Under the pieces are notes generated by a model. That model worked only from the letters and a program-made list of their open reading frames with translations. It searched no databases and was not told where the DNA came from. Of a stretch of 62,370 nucleotides of DNA, positions 52,093 to 60,885 are shown piece by piece. Position numbers and translations under genes: made by a program. The DNA comes from JBCDGZ01 sp038750655 (GTDB lineage: Bacteria > Bacteroidota > Bacteroidia > Chitinophagales > Saprospiraceae): contig JBCDGZ010000025.1 in NCBI GenBank assembly GCA_038750655.1, positions 1 through 62,370 on the forward strand, in the 5' to 3' direction. The number at the start of each line of letters is the position of its first letter. Position 1 is the first letter of the stretch.

Positions 52093-52124
52093 TTGGTTCA
52101 ACATATTATTGATCATTATATTTG
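52093..52124 (+). promoter_or_regulatory. Bacteroidota-type promoter of the SPOR-domain gene
   Basis: TTG (52093-52095), a 21-base spacer and TATATTTG (52117-52124) fit TTG-N17-23-TAnnTTTG exactly. The predicted 5' leader is about 150 bases, unusually long, and contains the inverted repeat at 52222-52253. Apart from these and the marR operator, 51943-52280 shows no gene. Confidence 0.7.
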
Positions 52125-52221
52125 CGTTGTTAGCAGGTGCAAAAACCGGAAAGTGCTCGAAGGAAAGCCTTCATTAGGGCATCAAATTTTGAGCATGATA
52201 ATTGTTTTTAATATGGAGAGG

Positions 52222-52253
52222 AATTCCTGACCTGCTTGAACTGACCAGGAATT
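52222..52253 (+). repeat. inverted repeat in the 5' leader of the SPOR-domain gene
   Basis: AATTCCTG (52222-52229) and CAGGAATT (52246-52253) are exact arms with a 16-base loop, ending 27 bases before the start codon. It could affect translation. Confidence 0.5.
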
Positions 52254-52280
52254 TGTCATAAAACTTAAATCTAATACTAT

Positions 52281-54038
52281 ATGAAGACCTTACTCCAGCT
52301 ATTGCTTGTAGCCTGTCTGGGTGTCGCATTCACTCCTTCTGCCACTAGCGCCCCTCCTGCGGAGCAGAACATTTACATGATCCATATCGGGGCCTTTGTT
52401 AAGACCCAAATTTCAGATTTCAATAATATTCGCCCACTAGGCTTTATTTATGTCAAGCAGTTTGATGATCGACTGCTGCGGGTTTACATGGGAGACTATT
52501 CTACTGAGGCGGCGGCCAATGAGGCGCTTGCAGCAGTAAAAGCTAAGGGGTACCCCGATGCTTATGTTACTCGTCGCAACCTTTCTGAGGGCAAAGAAGT
52601 CGCCGTCATTCAAATCGGCTTGGCACAAGTTGGAGAGCGTATCGAATGGAATGATTATGCCAAGGCCGGGCCAATTATGGTACAACCTATCGATGGCCGT
52701 CAGCTCAAGATTGTGGTAGGTACCTATCCTTCTGTTGATTATGCCAAGGGCCGTATCGGCTCTATCCGCAAAGCAGGATTTTCGGATGCTTTTGTTCGTC
52801 CGGTTAATAGTGCTTTGCTGCATCGTATCACTACCTTCGAAGCTGCAGGCTTACTGGATAATGCTGCTGGGCTGGCTTCGGAGCGCGCGACTAAGCCTAA
52901 TGTCGGTACTGGCCGAAATTCGGATGAGATTCCCGTGAGAAGCACCAAGAAGGAAGAAAATTCACCGGCTCCTGATGACAGTGCTATTCCGGACAGCTAC
53001 GACGATCAGCTGACCGTTAAGTCGCCGCAGGCTCAACAGATTGCTCTGCCGGTGATCAGAAAGAATGTCAAGCGAAATTCTGTGATTGAATTGCAGCGTA
53101 TCCTCAAAGATAGTAAGGCCTATCGCGGCAGCCTCGATGGCCTCTACGGCCCCGGCACCGGGCAGGGCTACGAAACAGCGGTTAGAGGCAACCGAGAAAT
53201 TCAAAAGTACCTTATCCTCAACCGCTATACCGATGAGATGACCAGCAAGGGCAACGAGAATATCTTGCAGCACTATATCAATACTTTGATCGAAGATACT
53301 CCCACCGCCCTCCGGGGCCTAGAAACCACCGATAGCCCAACAGCCAATGCCTACCGCGCCTACATCCTCTTCCGCCAGCAAGGCAGTCAGACCGAAATTG
53401 ATAACCTGATGAATAGTGCCATTAAGGATGCGTTTAATAGTCCAAAGACCAAGCAAAGGCCTCCATTCGACTATCGCGCCGCCTACACCTACAAAGACAT
53501 CGGGCAGCTCATTCTCCACCTCCGCTTTATCCAAACTGCCTACGGCAACGACATTGCTTTCCCCTGCTGGCTCTTCCAGCTGCACCCCAAAGAAAGTACT
53601 GTCGCCTTCTCTAGCGGAACGCGCAGCGACTACCGCATCCAGGATTGTGGTAGTATGATGGACTGGGAGGAACTGCAATTGTTGGAGATCGCTGCGGAGG
53701 AGCTCAACCCTACTGGGGCAGTCAACGGCCGCGATGTCGCCCAGTACGCTTCCAAGCGAGCAGAACTGCTCTTGCTACCTCGCACCCCAGACTTCACCCA
53801 GCAAAAAGAAGCCGAGGAATGGCACCAAAGTCTGATGACGGGCCTGGATGCCTGGGAGAAAACCGACCCCTTGCACTCCAAGCTGCTCTACCCCCTACGG
53901 GTATCGTACTACCAGTCGATGGTGAGATTGGAAGACTATTATATGGACAAGGGGATGAAGCCGAAGGCCGCGCGCGGCTTGGCCATCTGCATGCTGCAGA
54001 CCATCGTTGGTCCACATTTGCAGACCTATCTTAAATAG
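52281..54038 (+). CDS. exported protein with two SPOR-like domains
   Basis: A 585-residue protein with a signal peptide (about 1-24). Two SPOR-like repeats follow: IYMIHIGAFVKTQISDFNNIRPLG...DAYVTRR (about 30-100) and VAVIQIGLAQVGERI...DAFVRPV (about 103-175). SPOR domains bind denuded peptidoglycan. A linker rich in Ser/Pro/Asp (about 200-260) leads to VIELQRILKDSKAYRGSLDGLYGPGTGQGYETA (about 270-310), which resembles a peptidoglycan-binding type-1 repeat. The C-terminal 250 residues are helical and unassigned. It is likely a periplasmic cell-wall protein. Confidence 0.8.
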   Translation: MKTLLQLLLVACLGVAFTPSATSAPPAEQNIYMIHIGAFVKTQISDFNNIRPLGFIYVKQFDDRLLRVYMGDYSTEAAANEALAAVKAKGYPDAYVTRRNLSEGKEVAVIQIGLAQVGERIEWNDYAKAGPIMVQPIDGRQLKIVVGTYPSVDYAKGRIGSIRKAGFSDAFVRPVNSALLHRITTFEAAGLLDNAAGLASERATKPNVGTGRNSDEIPVRSTKKEENSPAPDDSAIPDSYDDQLTVKSPQAQQIALPVIRKNVKRNSVIELQRILKDSKAYRGSLDGLYGPGTGQGYETAVRGNREIQKYLILNRYTDEMTSKGNENILQHYINTLIEDTPTALRGLETTDSPTANAYRAYILFRQQGSQTEIDNLMNSAIKDAFNSPKTKQRPPFDYRAAYTYKDIGQLILHLRFIQTAYGNDIAFPCWLFQLHPKESTVAFSSGTRSDYRIQDCGSMMDWEELQLLEIAAEELNPTGAVNGRDVAQYASKRAELLLLPRTPDFTQQKEAEEWHQSLMTGLDAWEKTDPLHSKLLYPLRVSYYQSMVRLEDYYMDKGMKPKAARGLAICMLQTIVGPHLQTYLK

Positions 54039-54060
54039 TCATAAGCCATTAGAACCAATA

Positions 54061-54097
54061 AATAGGGCTAATTCGGATGCACCGAATTAGCCCTATT
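54061..54097. terminator. perfect 16-bp bidirectional terminator
   Basis: AATAGGGCTAATTCGG (54061-54076) pairs perfectly with CCGAATTAGCCCTATT (54082-54097) around a 5-base loop. It lies between the convergent SPOR-domain and lipoprotein genes, with a TGTTTT tail on the plus strand. Confidence 0.92.
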
Positions 54098-54119
54098 TGT
54101 TTTACAGCGTAAGGAGTAC

Positions 54120-54638
54120 TTACTTCACCCCCAGATTGAATTGCAAGCGCGTCTCGATGAACTCCGGCGGAATCTCTCGCAGCAATAGGCGAACGCGGAT
54201 GTTGAATACACCATCATCCATAAAGTCTTTGACATCTTCCAGAGAGGCCAAATAATCTAGCCGGTTGCCGGTATTGAAGGGGACTTCTTCTCGATAAAAT
54301 ACTTCTCTCCAAACCCGAACTGGATCGTTGGCATCAAAGACTTCGATGCTGGTCTCTCGTATAAAATCATAAGAAGAATTGGCAAAAATCGTGTTGATGC
54401 TGGCACTGCGCGGCTTGATGGACTCTACCTCCTCCCAGGGTAATCCATTGAAGACCAGGAGCGAGTCCAGGCGAGTCGCAATCATCGTCGTCTCAAAAAT
54501 ATGGGTTTCAAAGGGATTGAGGCCAGCAGGAATGGTGAACTGGATTTCATAAGGCACTTCAAACAAAAAGACCTCGTCTTTTCCACAGTTAGACAGAAAG
54601 AGCGCAGGCAGCAGCAGGAGTAATAACTTTTTTAACAT
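54120..54638 (-). CDS. hypothetical lipoprotein
   Basis: A 172-residue lipoprotein (lipobox FLSNCGK, Cys about residue 18). The mature part looks like a single beta sandwich (VPYEIQFTIPAGLNPFETHIFETTMIATRLDSLL), with a C-terminal strand-rich end (FNIRVRLLLREIPPEFIETRLQFNLGVK). I do not recognise a named family. Convergent with the SPOR-domain gene; its upstream region holds the GACGG repeat array. Confidence 0.7.
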   Translation of the reverse strand: MLKKLLLLLLPALFLSNCGKDEVFLFEVPYEIQFTIPAGLNPFETHIFETTMIATRLDSLLVFNGLPWEEVESIKPRSASINTIFANSSYDFIRETSIEVFDANDPVRVWREVFYREEVPFNTGNRLDYLASLEDVKDFMDDGVFNIRVRLLLREIPPEFIETRLQFNLGVK

Positions 54639-54773
54639 AAGCCGGTATTTTATGGCGGTTTTTTACGGGGCGATCTGCGAAGAGCAAAGCCCTATTTAGT
54701 ATAACGCAGGATTTCTGCAAAAATATTCTTTTGTTTTTAATTAATCGCTATATTTAATTTTCATGCTGCCTTT

Positions 54774-54936
54774 GGCAGTGGTTGGGCGGCCTAGGGCCGG
54801 CCTGGTAGACGGTTGACGGTAGACGGCCATACGTATTTATCTCTACTACGTATCATACGCAACACCACGTCCACCGTCCACCGTCAACCCCCAGTGCCAA
54901 AGGCACTTAACCGTCAACCTAAAGCGCCAAAGGCGC
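54774..54936. repeat. GACGG heptad palindrome with GCCAAAGGC mini-hairpins
   Basis: GGTTGACGGTAGACGG (54811-54826) and CCGTCCACCGTCAACC (54874-54889) are inverted arms with one mismatch, built from T[TAG]GACGG heptads. They enclose 47 bases with several TACGTA-like repeats. TGCCTTTGGCA (54768-54778), GTGCCAAAGGCAC and GCGCCAAAGGCGC flank them as short palindromes. The array fills the upstream region of the gene starting at 54950; 54639-54767 holds nothing else evident. Confidence 0.75.
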
Positions 54937-54949
54937 AAAAAACCAACCT

Positions 54950-56869
54950 ATGGGCGAACAGAAAGTATCCCTTCTTAAAGACCAAGCTGACATGCACCGC
55001 TTTGTGCGGCACCTTCTGAATGACATCCGAGCTATGGAGTATATGCTGGATAACGACTGGTACGAAAGCGGCATTACTCGAATTGGCGCAGAACAGGAAA
55101 TGTGCCTGGTGGACAGCAAGACCTTCAAGCCAGCCACCAATGCGATGGAGGCGCTGGATAAAATGAAAAAGTACAAATGGGTGGAGACCGAGCTGGCTCG
55201 CTTCAACCTGGAAACGAATATGATGCCTCGCGAGCTGAAGGGCAAATGCTTCAGCTTGATGGAAAAAGAAAACCTGGATAACCTTAGTAAGATTCGGGCG
55301 GTTTTGCAAAAGATGGACACGGAGCTGATCTTAACTGGGATTCTACCTACTCTGCGCAAGCCCGATCTTAGTATGGCTAACCTGACCCCTAAGCCTCGCT
55401 ACTTCGCGCTGATGGAATCTATTGATAAGCAGTTGATCGGCTCTTCTTATGAGCTGCGATTACTGGGTATTGATGAACTGCTGGTGAAGCATGACTCTCC
55501 CATGATGGAGGCTTGCAATACCAGCTTTCAAGTACACCTACAGGTATCCCCCGATAATTTTACTAAGATGTACAATATTGCGCAGACGCTGGCCGCGCCA
55601 GTAATGGCCATTGCGGCCAATTCGCCGATTGTCTTCGGCCGTCGCCTCTGGCACGAATCGCGGATAGCGCTCTTCCAGCAGGCACTCGACACCCGTACTT
55701 CGCACGATCATATGCGCGAGCGCAGCCCCAGGGTCAACTTCGGTAGCGACTGGCTACGCGGCTCTATTTTGGACATTTACCGCGAAGACATCGCCCGCTT
55801 TCGTGTGTTGATCAGTGGGGATGTGGAGGAGGATGCCATAGCGATGATCAACAAAAAGAAGGTGCCCAAGCTCCGCGCTTTGCAGGTGCACAACTCGACG
55901 GTATACCGCTGGAATCGTCCCTGCTTTGGGATCAGCGATAATGGCAAGCCGCATTTGCGTATAGAAAATCGGGTCTTGGGTGCCGGACCCACTGTTAGAG
56001 ATGAGATTGCCAATGCCGCCTTTTGGCTCGGCGCGATGATGGGCATGGCCAAGCAAGTGGATGACATCACTCAGCACATTTCGTACGCGGATGTGAGGGA
56101 TAATTTCGGTAAAGCGGCTCGCTACGGTATTGACTCTAAATTCACCTGGTTTAAGGACTCCAAATATGCAGCTACAGATTTGGTGCTCAATGAATTGCTA
56201 CCGCTGGCTCGGCAGGGATTGAAAGATGCCAAGGTCGATAAGAAAGATATTGATCGCTACCTTAGCGTTATTGAGGCCCGCGCTTCTAACCATACCAACG
56301 GTGCCCGCTGGCAACTCCGCGCCTTTACTAAGCTCATCGAAGAGACGACCAACGATGAGGCCCTGACCTGCCTAACTGCTTCTATTATTAAAAATCAACA
56401 AACCGAACAGCCCGTGCATACCTGGAAACTCCCCGAACTGGGCGACCTCGAAGATTATCGCCCGGCCAAGCTCAAGGTCGAAGAGTTTATGACCACCGAT
56501 ATTTTTACCGTCCAAAAAGACGACATTATCGAACTGGTAGCCGAGATGATGGACTGGCGAGGGATCAATTATGCGCCTGTCGAAGATACGAAGGGTAAGC
56601 TGGTCGGCCTGGTCACCTCTCGTAATTTGCTCCGGCATTTCATTAAAGGCAATCAACTCAACGGAGAGCCCTCAACAGTTAAGGACATTATGGTAACTGA
56701 CCCCATAACCATCGGGCCGGAGGCGACCATTATGGAAGCAATGGAGCTGATGCGCGATAAAAAGATCGGCAGCTTACCAGTGATCATGGGGACGGAGTTG
56801 GTAGGGATCATTACTTCCAACGACTTCCTTCGGATTACCAGTAGTCTGATGGCCCGTTTGAAGTCTTAA
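54950..56869 (+). CDS. glutamate-cysteine-ligase-like protein fused to two CBS domains
   Basis: A 639-residue cytosolic protein. Residues about 30-480 resemble GCS2-type carboxylate-amine ligases (GAEQEMCLVD near 45, NLETNMMPREL near 85, NTSFQVHLQVS, LRIENRVLGAGPTVRDEIANAAFWLG near 345). The C-terminal part has two CBS domains (about 507-570 and 577-630; VEEFMTTDIFTVQ and VKDIMVTDPITIG), which bind adenine nucleotides and regulate the enzyme they are attached to. The combination suggests a ligase gated by adenylate level. Its acceptor substrate is unknown. Confidence 0.8.
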   Translation: MGEQKVSLLKDQADMHRFVRHLLNDIRAMEYMLDNDWYESGITRIGAEQEMCLVDSKTFKPATNAMEALDKMKKYKWVETELARFNLETNMMPRELKGKCFSLMEKENLDNLSKIRAVLQKMDTELILTGILPTLRKPDLSMANLTPKPRYFALMESIDKQLIGSSYELRLLGIDELLVKHDSPMMEACNTSFQVHLQVSPDNFTKMYNIAQTLAAPVMAIAANSPIVFGRRLWHESRIALFQQALDTRTSHDHMRERSPRVNFGSDWLRGSILDIYREDIARFRVLISGDVEEDAIAMINKKKVPKLRALQVHNSTVYRWNRPCFGISDNGKPHLRIENRVLGAGPTVRDEIANAAFWLGAMMGMAKQVDDITQHISYADVRDNFGKAARYGIDSKFTWFKDSKYAATDLVLNELLPLARQGLKDAKVDKKDIDRYLSVIEARASNHTNGARWQLRAFTKLIEETTNDEALTCLTASIIKNQQTEQPVHTWKLPELGDLEDYRPAKLKVEEFMTTDIFTVQKDDIIELVAEMMDWRGINYAPVEDTKGKLVGLVTSRNLLRHFIKGNQLNGEPSTVKDIMVTDPITIGPEATIMEAMELMRDKKIGSLPVIMGTELVGIITSNDFLRITSSLMARLKS

Positions 56870-57072
56870 ATGTAATCGGAGGGATGATCGCCTTATTGCT
56901 GGGGCCGCCACAATTCTTTGTACGCTTTTGACGGCGTTATCTCGGCCTACATCGGCAATTGGGGAGTGGGTATTGAGTCGTCGGGTGAACGTCGCCCAAT
57001 ACGTGTGATCCGGGCCTTTCCGTTGAATTCCGTATCTTCCCATCCAATGATTGATCCTTTAATGCTTTGATT

Positions 57073-57318
57073 ATGCGATTTAGTTACAGATGTCCCAAAT
57101 GTGATTCCCCGGATGTGGTAGAAGTCATTGGCCACAATATCAATCAGATGCAGAAAATTGCGTTGAACAAGTGGTCGATGAAGCAAGCAGTACTGGATCG
57201 CTACATCTGCACGAGTTGCGGCTACACGGAAGAGTATGTACAACTGACCGATAGCTTTAAGCGCTGGGCGCGTCAGGAATTGGATAAACAGGATAGAAAA
57301 TACGATGACTATGTATAG
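57073..57318 (+). CDS. small zinc-ribbon protein
   Basis: An 81-residue protein. The start at ATG 57073 (MRFSYRCPKCDS) is preferred over the in-frame TTG at 57067. Two Cys pairs, CPKCDS (residues 7-10) and CTSCGY (about 47-50), form a zinc ribbon. The C-terminus is a charged helix. The function is unknown; such proteins may bind nucleic acid or protein partners. Upstream 56870-57072 has no other gene. Confidence 0.7.
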   Translation: MRFSYRCPKCDSPDVVEVIGHNINQMQKIALNKWSMKQAVLDRYICTSCGYTEEYVQLTDSFKRWARQELDKQDRKYDDYV

Positions 57319-57413
57319 GTCTACTGAGGCCATCCATTCGATTCCGTTTCTATACCCCTTATCTCTGTAAAGCCCTCACGAATTTTATTTAAACGTAGAA
57401 ATCCACTTTTGTG

Positions 57414-58142
57414 ATGAAGAAAATAAATCTCCTTTTAATCGCCCTGATCAGCTGGAATTATGCCAGCAGCCAAATTACTGACCCTAAAGCCACTGAAGTT
57501 TGGGACCCCGAACCTCGCGTCATTGACCCTGGCGATCATCAGCGTCCGCCCTCTGATGCCATTGTGTTATTTGATGGGACTAACCTGGACCAGTGGATGG
57601 CGGATGACAGTACGGCGGCGAAGTGGACCATTGAGGATGGCCATATGACGGTGAAGCCTGGGGGCGGCGGAGTTACGACGAAGGAAAGCTTTGGCGATAT
57701 TCAGTTGCACATTGAGTGGCGGAGCCCGGAAGTGGTGTTGAAGGAAGGGCAACTGCGCGGCAATAGCGGCGTTTTTCTCCAATCTCGCTACGAAGTGCAG
57801 GTGCTAGATAGTTATAACAACCGCACTTATGCTAATGGGCAGGCCGGCTCGGTTTATAAACAATACATTCCGCTGGTCAATGCTAGCCGTAAGCCCGGTG
57901 AATGGGAGACTTATGACATTATCTTTAAAGCCCCTCGCTTTAATGAAGATGGCATCCGCGTTGCCGCAGGCCGCCTGACGGTTTTGCACAATGGTATCTT
58001 GATTCAGAATAATGTAGAAATTCAAGGTACGACAGAATATATTGGTCTGCCTAAGAATAAGGCGCACGGCAATGCTCCGATCTACTTGCAAGATCACGGT
58101 GATCTGGTGAGCTATCGCAACATCTGGGTGCGCAAGTTGTAA
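57414..58142 (+). CDS. exported DUF1080 protein (3-keto-disaccharide hydrolase family)
   Basis: A 242-residue protein with a signal peptide (MKKINLLLIALISWNYASSQ). The start at ATG 57414 is preferred over the GTG at 57411. The DUF1080 domain is a concanavalin-like jelly roll (AIVLFDGTNLDQWMADDSTAAKWTIEDGHMTV, LHIEWRSPE, GNSGVFLQSRYEVQVLDSYNN, and the C-terminal PIYLQDHGDLVSYRNIWVRKL). Family members cleave 3-keto-glycosides or bind sugars in the periplasm. Confidence 0.9.
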   Translation: MKKINLLLIALISWNYASSQITDPKATEVWDPEPRVIDPGDHQRPPSDAIVLFDGTNLDQWMADDSTAAKWTIEDGHMTVKPGGGGVTTKESFGDIQLHIEWRSPEVVLKEGQLRGNSGVFLQSRYEVQVLDSYNNRTYANGQAGSVYKQYIPLVNASRKPGEWETYDIIFKAPRFNEDGIRVAAGRLTVLHNGILIQNNVEIQGTTEYIGLPKNKAHGNAPIYLQDHGDLVSYRNIWVRKL

Positions 58143-58276
58143 GCCGTTGCTTATTTCCTACCCCTTTGCCATAAAATTAGCTGTTGGGTATTGTAGGTCT
58201 CTCATCGATTGCCTATTTTTAAGAACATATTCTTTTAAGTCGATATATTTCCTGCAAACTTTCAATCTTCTAAATT

Positions 58277-58735
58277 ATGGCAACCTTTCAAATCCATGTT
58301 AATGGACAACTACGACAGGTCGAAGCCGATCCTGATACTCCAACCCTGTGGGTACTGCGCGATCAGCTCAATCTGGTAGGTACCAAGTACGGCTGTGGAA
58401 TTGCACAGTGTGGTGCCTGCACTATTCATCTCGAAGGAACAGCGATGCGTTCCTGTTCTCTCCCCATTTCCGTCATTGGCGACAGTAAAATCACGACCAT
58501 CGAAGGGCTTTCTGAGACGGCCAGCCACCCTCTGCAGCAAGCTTGGCGCGAGCATGATGTCCCTCAATGTGGCTACTGCCAGGCTGGGCAAATTATGAAT
58601 GCAGCGGCCCTACTCAGCGAAAACCCCAGTCCCAGCGATGTCGAAATCGATGCAGCTATGCGAGGTAATCTCTGCCGTTGTGGAACCTACAACCGCATTA
58701 AAGCGGCCATTAAAACTGCTTCTCAACTCAGCTAA
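58277..58735 (+). CDS. (2Fe-2S) subunit of an IorAB-type molybdenum hydroxylase
   Basis: A 152-residue protein with two 2Fe-2S clusters. The plant-type cluster is in YGCGIAQCGACTIHLEG with RSCS. The second is in QCGYCQAGQIMNAAALL and MRGNLCRCGTYNRI. It passes electrons from the molybdenum centre in the partner subunit, encoded 11 bases downstream. It resembles the small subunit of isoquinoline 1-oxidoreductase and aldehyde oxidoreductases. No signal peptide, so it would be co-exported with the large subunit. Confidence 0.92.
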   Translation: MATFQIHVNGQLRQVEADPDTPTLWVLRDQLNLVGTKYGCGIAQCGACTIHLEGTAMRSCSLPISVIGDSKITTIEGLSETASHPLQQAWREHDVPQCGYCQAGQIMNAAALLSENPSPSDVEIDAAMRGNLCRCGTYNRIKAAIKTASQLS

Positions 58736-58746
58736 AATCCTTTATC

Positions 58747-60885
58747 ATGACTAAAATAAGAACGCAACATAATCGCAGGTCTTTTCTGAAAATATCTGCG
58801 GCTGCCGGTGGCGGCTTGGTACTAGGATTCAGCTGGATGGTTTCCTGTACACCCGCCGAGAAAGAAATCAAACGAGTAATTCCTTCCGAATGGTTTGACG
58901 TCAATGCTTTTTTAAAAGTTGCAGCCAATGGGATGGTTACCATCATGTCACCCAACCCGGAAATCGGACAGAATGTGAAGACCTCTATGCCGATGGTCGT
59001 CGCCGAAGAATTGGATGTAGACTGGAAAGACGTCATCGTCAAGCAGGCCCCTTTAAATACCCAATTGTTTACCCGTCAGGTGGCCGGTGGCAGTCAATCG
59101 ATTCGCAAAGGCTGGCAAGGTCTCCGTATGGCTGGCGCTACCGCCAAGCAAATGCTGATCAATGCGGCGGCCAAGCAATGGCAGGTCGATCCCAGTACCT
59201 GCAAAGCCGCCAAGGGCCTCATTACGAACACCAATGGCGATGAGCTGAGCTATGGCGCGGTCGCCGCTACTGCCGCCGAAATGGAGGCCCCCGCTGAGGT
59301 GACCCTCAAAGATCCCAAAGACTTTACCCTCATCGGAACGGATATTCGAAATGTAGACATCGAACCAATCATCACGGGCCAACCGCTCTTTGGGCTGGAT
59401 TTTCGACGTAAGAGCATGGCCTATGCCTGCGTATTGCGTCCCCCCGCCTTCGGCGAAGAGCTGGTGGATTTTGACGATACGGCCGCAAAAGCTGTTACAG
59501 GCGTTCAGCAAGTGCTGCGATTCGACAACAAGATCGCTGTATTGGCCAACTCCACCTGGGCTGCCATGAAAGGTAAAAACGCTTTGAAAGCCAATTGGAA
59601 GGCCAGTGGAAAGCTGGAAAATACGGCCGATCACGACAAGGAGCTGACTCAGCTACTCAGTACACCGATGAAGGAGCCGTTGCGCAAAGACGGTAATGTC
59701 AAGAAAGCGTTCGCCGAGGCCGACAAGGTGATCACGAAGGTGTACGAAGCGCCGTTTTTGCCGCACAACTGCCTAGAGCCCATGAATTTCTTCGCCAATG
59801 TGACCGATGAGGTGATAGAACTGGTAGGCCCCATTCAAACGCCAGAGTGGACACGCGGACGTATCGCCAAACTCCTGGAGCGCCCCGAGGACCAAATTAG
59901 CATTCAGATGACCCGTATGGGCGGTGGTTTTGGTCGTCGACTCTACGGTGATTTTGTGCTCGAAGCGGCCGAAATTTCTAGCCTGGCTAAGCAACCCGTA
60001 CAAGTCGTCTTCTCCCGCGAGGATGATATGACCGCAGGAACCTACCGCCCCGCTTCGAAATACCAATTCCGAGCAGCGGTCAAGGACGGCAAGATGATCG
60101 GCTACCACCTCACCGGCGCAGGGATCAACATGCGTAACGCCACTAGAGAAAATAACTTTCCCGCTGGGGCAGTCCCCAACTATCTCATAGAGTCGCATAA
60201 TCTGGAAAGCAATATCACCACTGGCGCCTGGCGCGCTCCCATCACCAACTTTCTGGCCTTTGCCGAGCAGAGCTTCTTTGATGAAGTGGCCGCTGAGATC
60301 GAAGTTGACCCGGTACAATTTCGACTTGATTTGTTCGATCAGGCCAAGAGCAATCCGGTAGGAGAGGTTGATTATGATATTGATAAATTCAAAGGTGTAA
60401 TTCAACTGGCGGCGGAGAAATCTGGCTGGGGCAGGCCCCGTCCTGGCGTTTATCTAGGCTTCAGTGCCTATTATTCTCACAACACTTACGTCGCCGAAGT
60501 CGCCGAAGTCATCATGGAGCAAGGATCGCCGACCATCAAAAAGATGATTTGTGCAGTGGATTGCGGTATTGTCGTCAATCCCATCGCGGCCATCAATCAG
60601 GTGGAAGGCGGAATCGTTGATGGCATCGGCCACGCGATGTACGGTGATTTTGCTTTTGAGAAGGGGCGACCGCAGCGCAGCAATTTTGATCGCTATCGCC
60701 TGATTCGGATGCCGGAGGCGCCGAAGGTGGACGTTCACTTCGTTAAAAGCTACAACGATCCTACGGGGCTTGGTGAGCCTACTTTGCCGCCTGCCGGTGG
60801 AGCCTTAGCCAACGCCTGGGCCGCCGCCTCGGGTCAGCGCCTGTACCGCCAGCCTTTCGCCACACAGAAACAAATGCTGGGTTAG
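58747..60885 (+). CDS. molybdopterin-binding large subunit of an IorAB-type hydroxylase, TAT-exported
   Basis: A 712-residue protein of the xanthine dehydrogenase family. The N-terminus has a twin-arginine signal (NRRSFLKISAAAGGG) and then WMVSC, so it may also be lipid-anchored after export. MGGGFGRRLYGDFV (about 395) and the glutamate in GLGEPTLPPAGGALANA near the C-terminus are the expected cofactor and catalytic regions. It hydroxylates N-heterocycles or aldehydes; the substrate is unknown. The usual cytochrome c third subunit and an XdhC-like maturation gene are absent from the window. The stop overlaps the end of the convergent proA gene by 4 bases. Confidence 0.92.
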   Translation: MTKIRTQHNRRSFLKISAAAGGGLVLGFSWMVSCTPAEKEIKRVIPSEWFDVNAFLKVAANGMVTIMSPNPEIGQNVKTSMPMVVAEELDVDWKDVIVKQAPLNTQLFTRQVAGGSQSIRKGWQGLRMAGATAKQMLINAAAKQWQVDPSTCKAAKGLITNTNGDELSYGAVAATAAEMEAPAEVTLKDPKDFTLIGTDIRNVDIEPIITGQPLFGLDFRRKSMAYACVLRPPAFGEELVDFDDTAAKAVTGVQQVLRFDNKIAVLANSTWAAMKGKNALKANWKASGKLENTADHDKELTQLLSTPMKEPLRKDGNVKKAFAEADKVITKVYEAPFLPHNCLEPMNFFANVTDEVIELVGPIQTPEWTRGRIAKLLERPEDQISIQMTRMGGGFGRRLYGDFVLEAAEISSLAKQPVQVVFSREDDMTAGTYRPASKYQFRAAVKDGKMIGYHLTGAGINMRNATRENNFPAGAVPNYLIESHNLESNITTGAWRAPITNFLAFAEQSFFDEVAAEIEVDPVQFRLDLFDQAKSNPVGEVDYDIDKFKGVIQLAAEKSGWGRPRPGVYLGFSAYYSHNTYVAEVAEVIMEQGSPTIKKMICAVDCGIVVNPIAAINQVEGGIVDGIGHAMYGDFAFEKGRPQRSNFDRYRLIRMPEAPKVDVHFVKSYNDPTGLGEPTLPPAGGALANAWAAASGQRLYRQPFATQKQMLG

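Noticed and set aside
54774..54936. CRISPR array
   Set aside because: Heptad repeats form a palindrome, not direct repeats with unique spacers, and no cas genes are present.
54813..55019. Small 68-codon plus-strand frame
   Set aside because: It is made of the intergenic repeat array and overlaps the true gene at 54950 in another frame.
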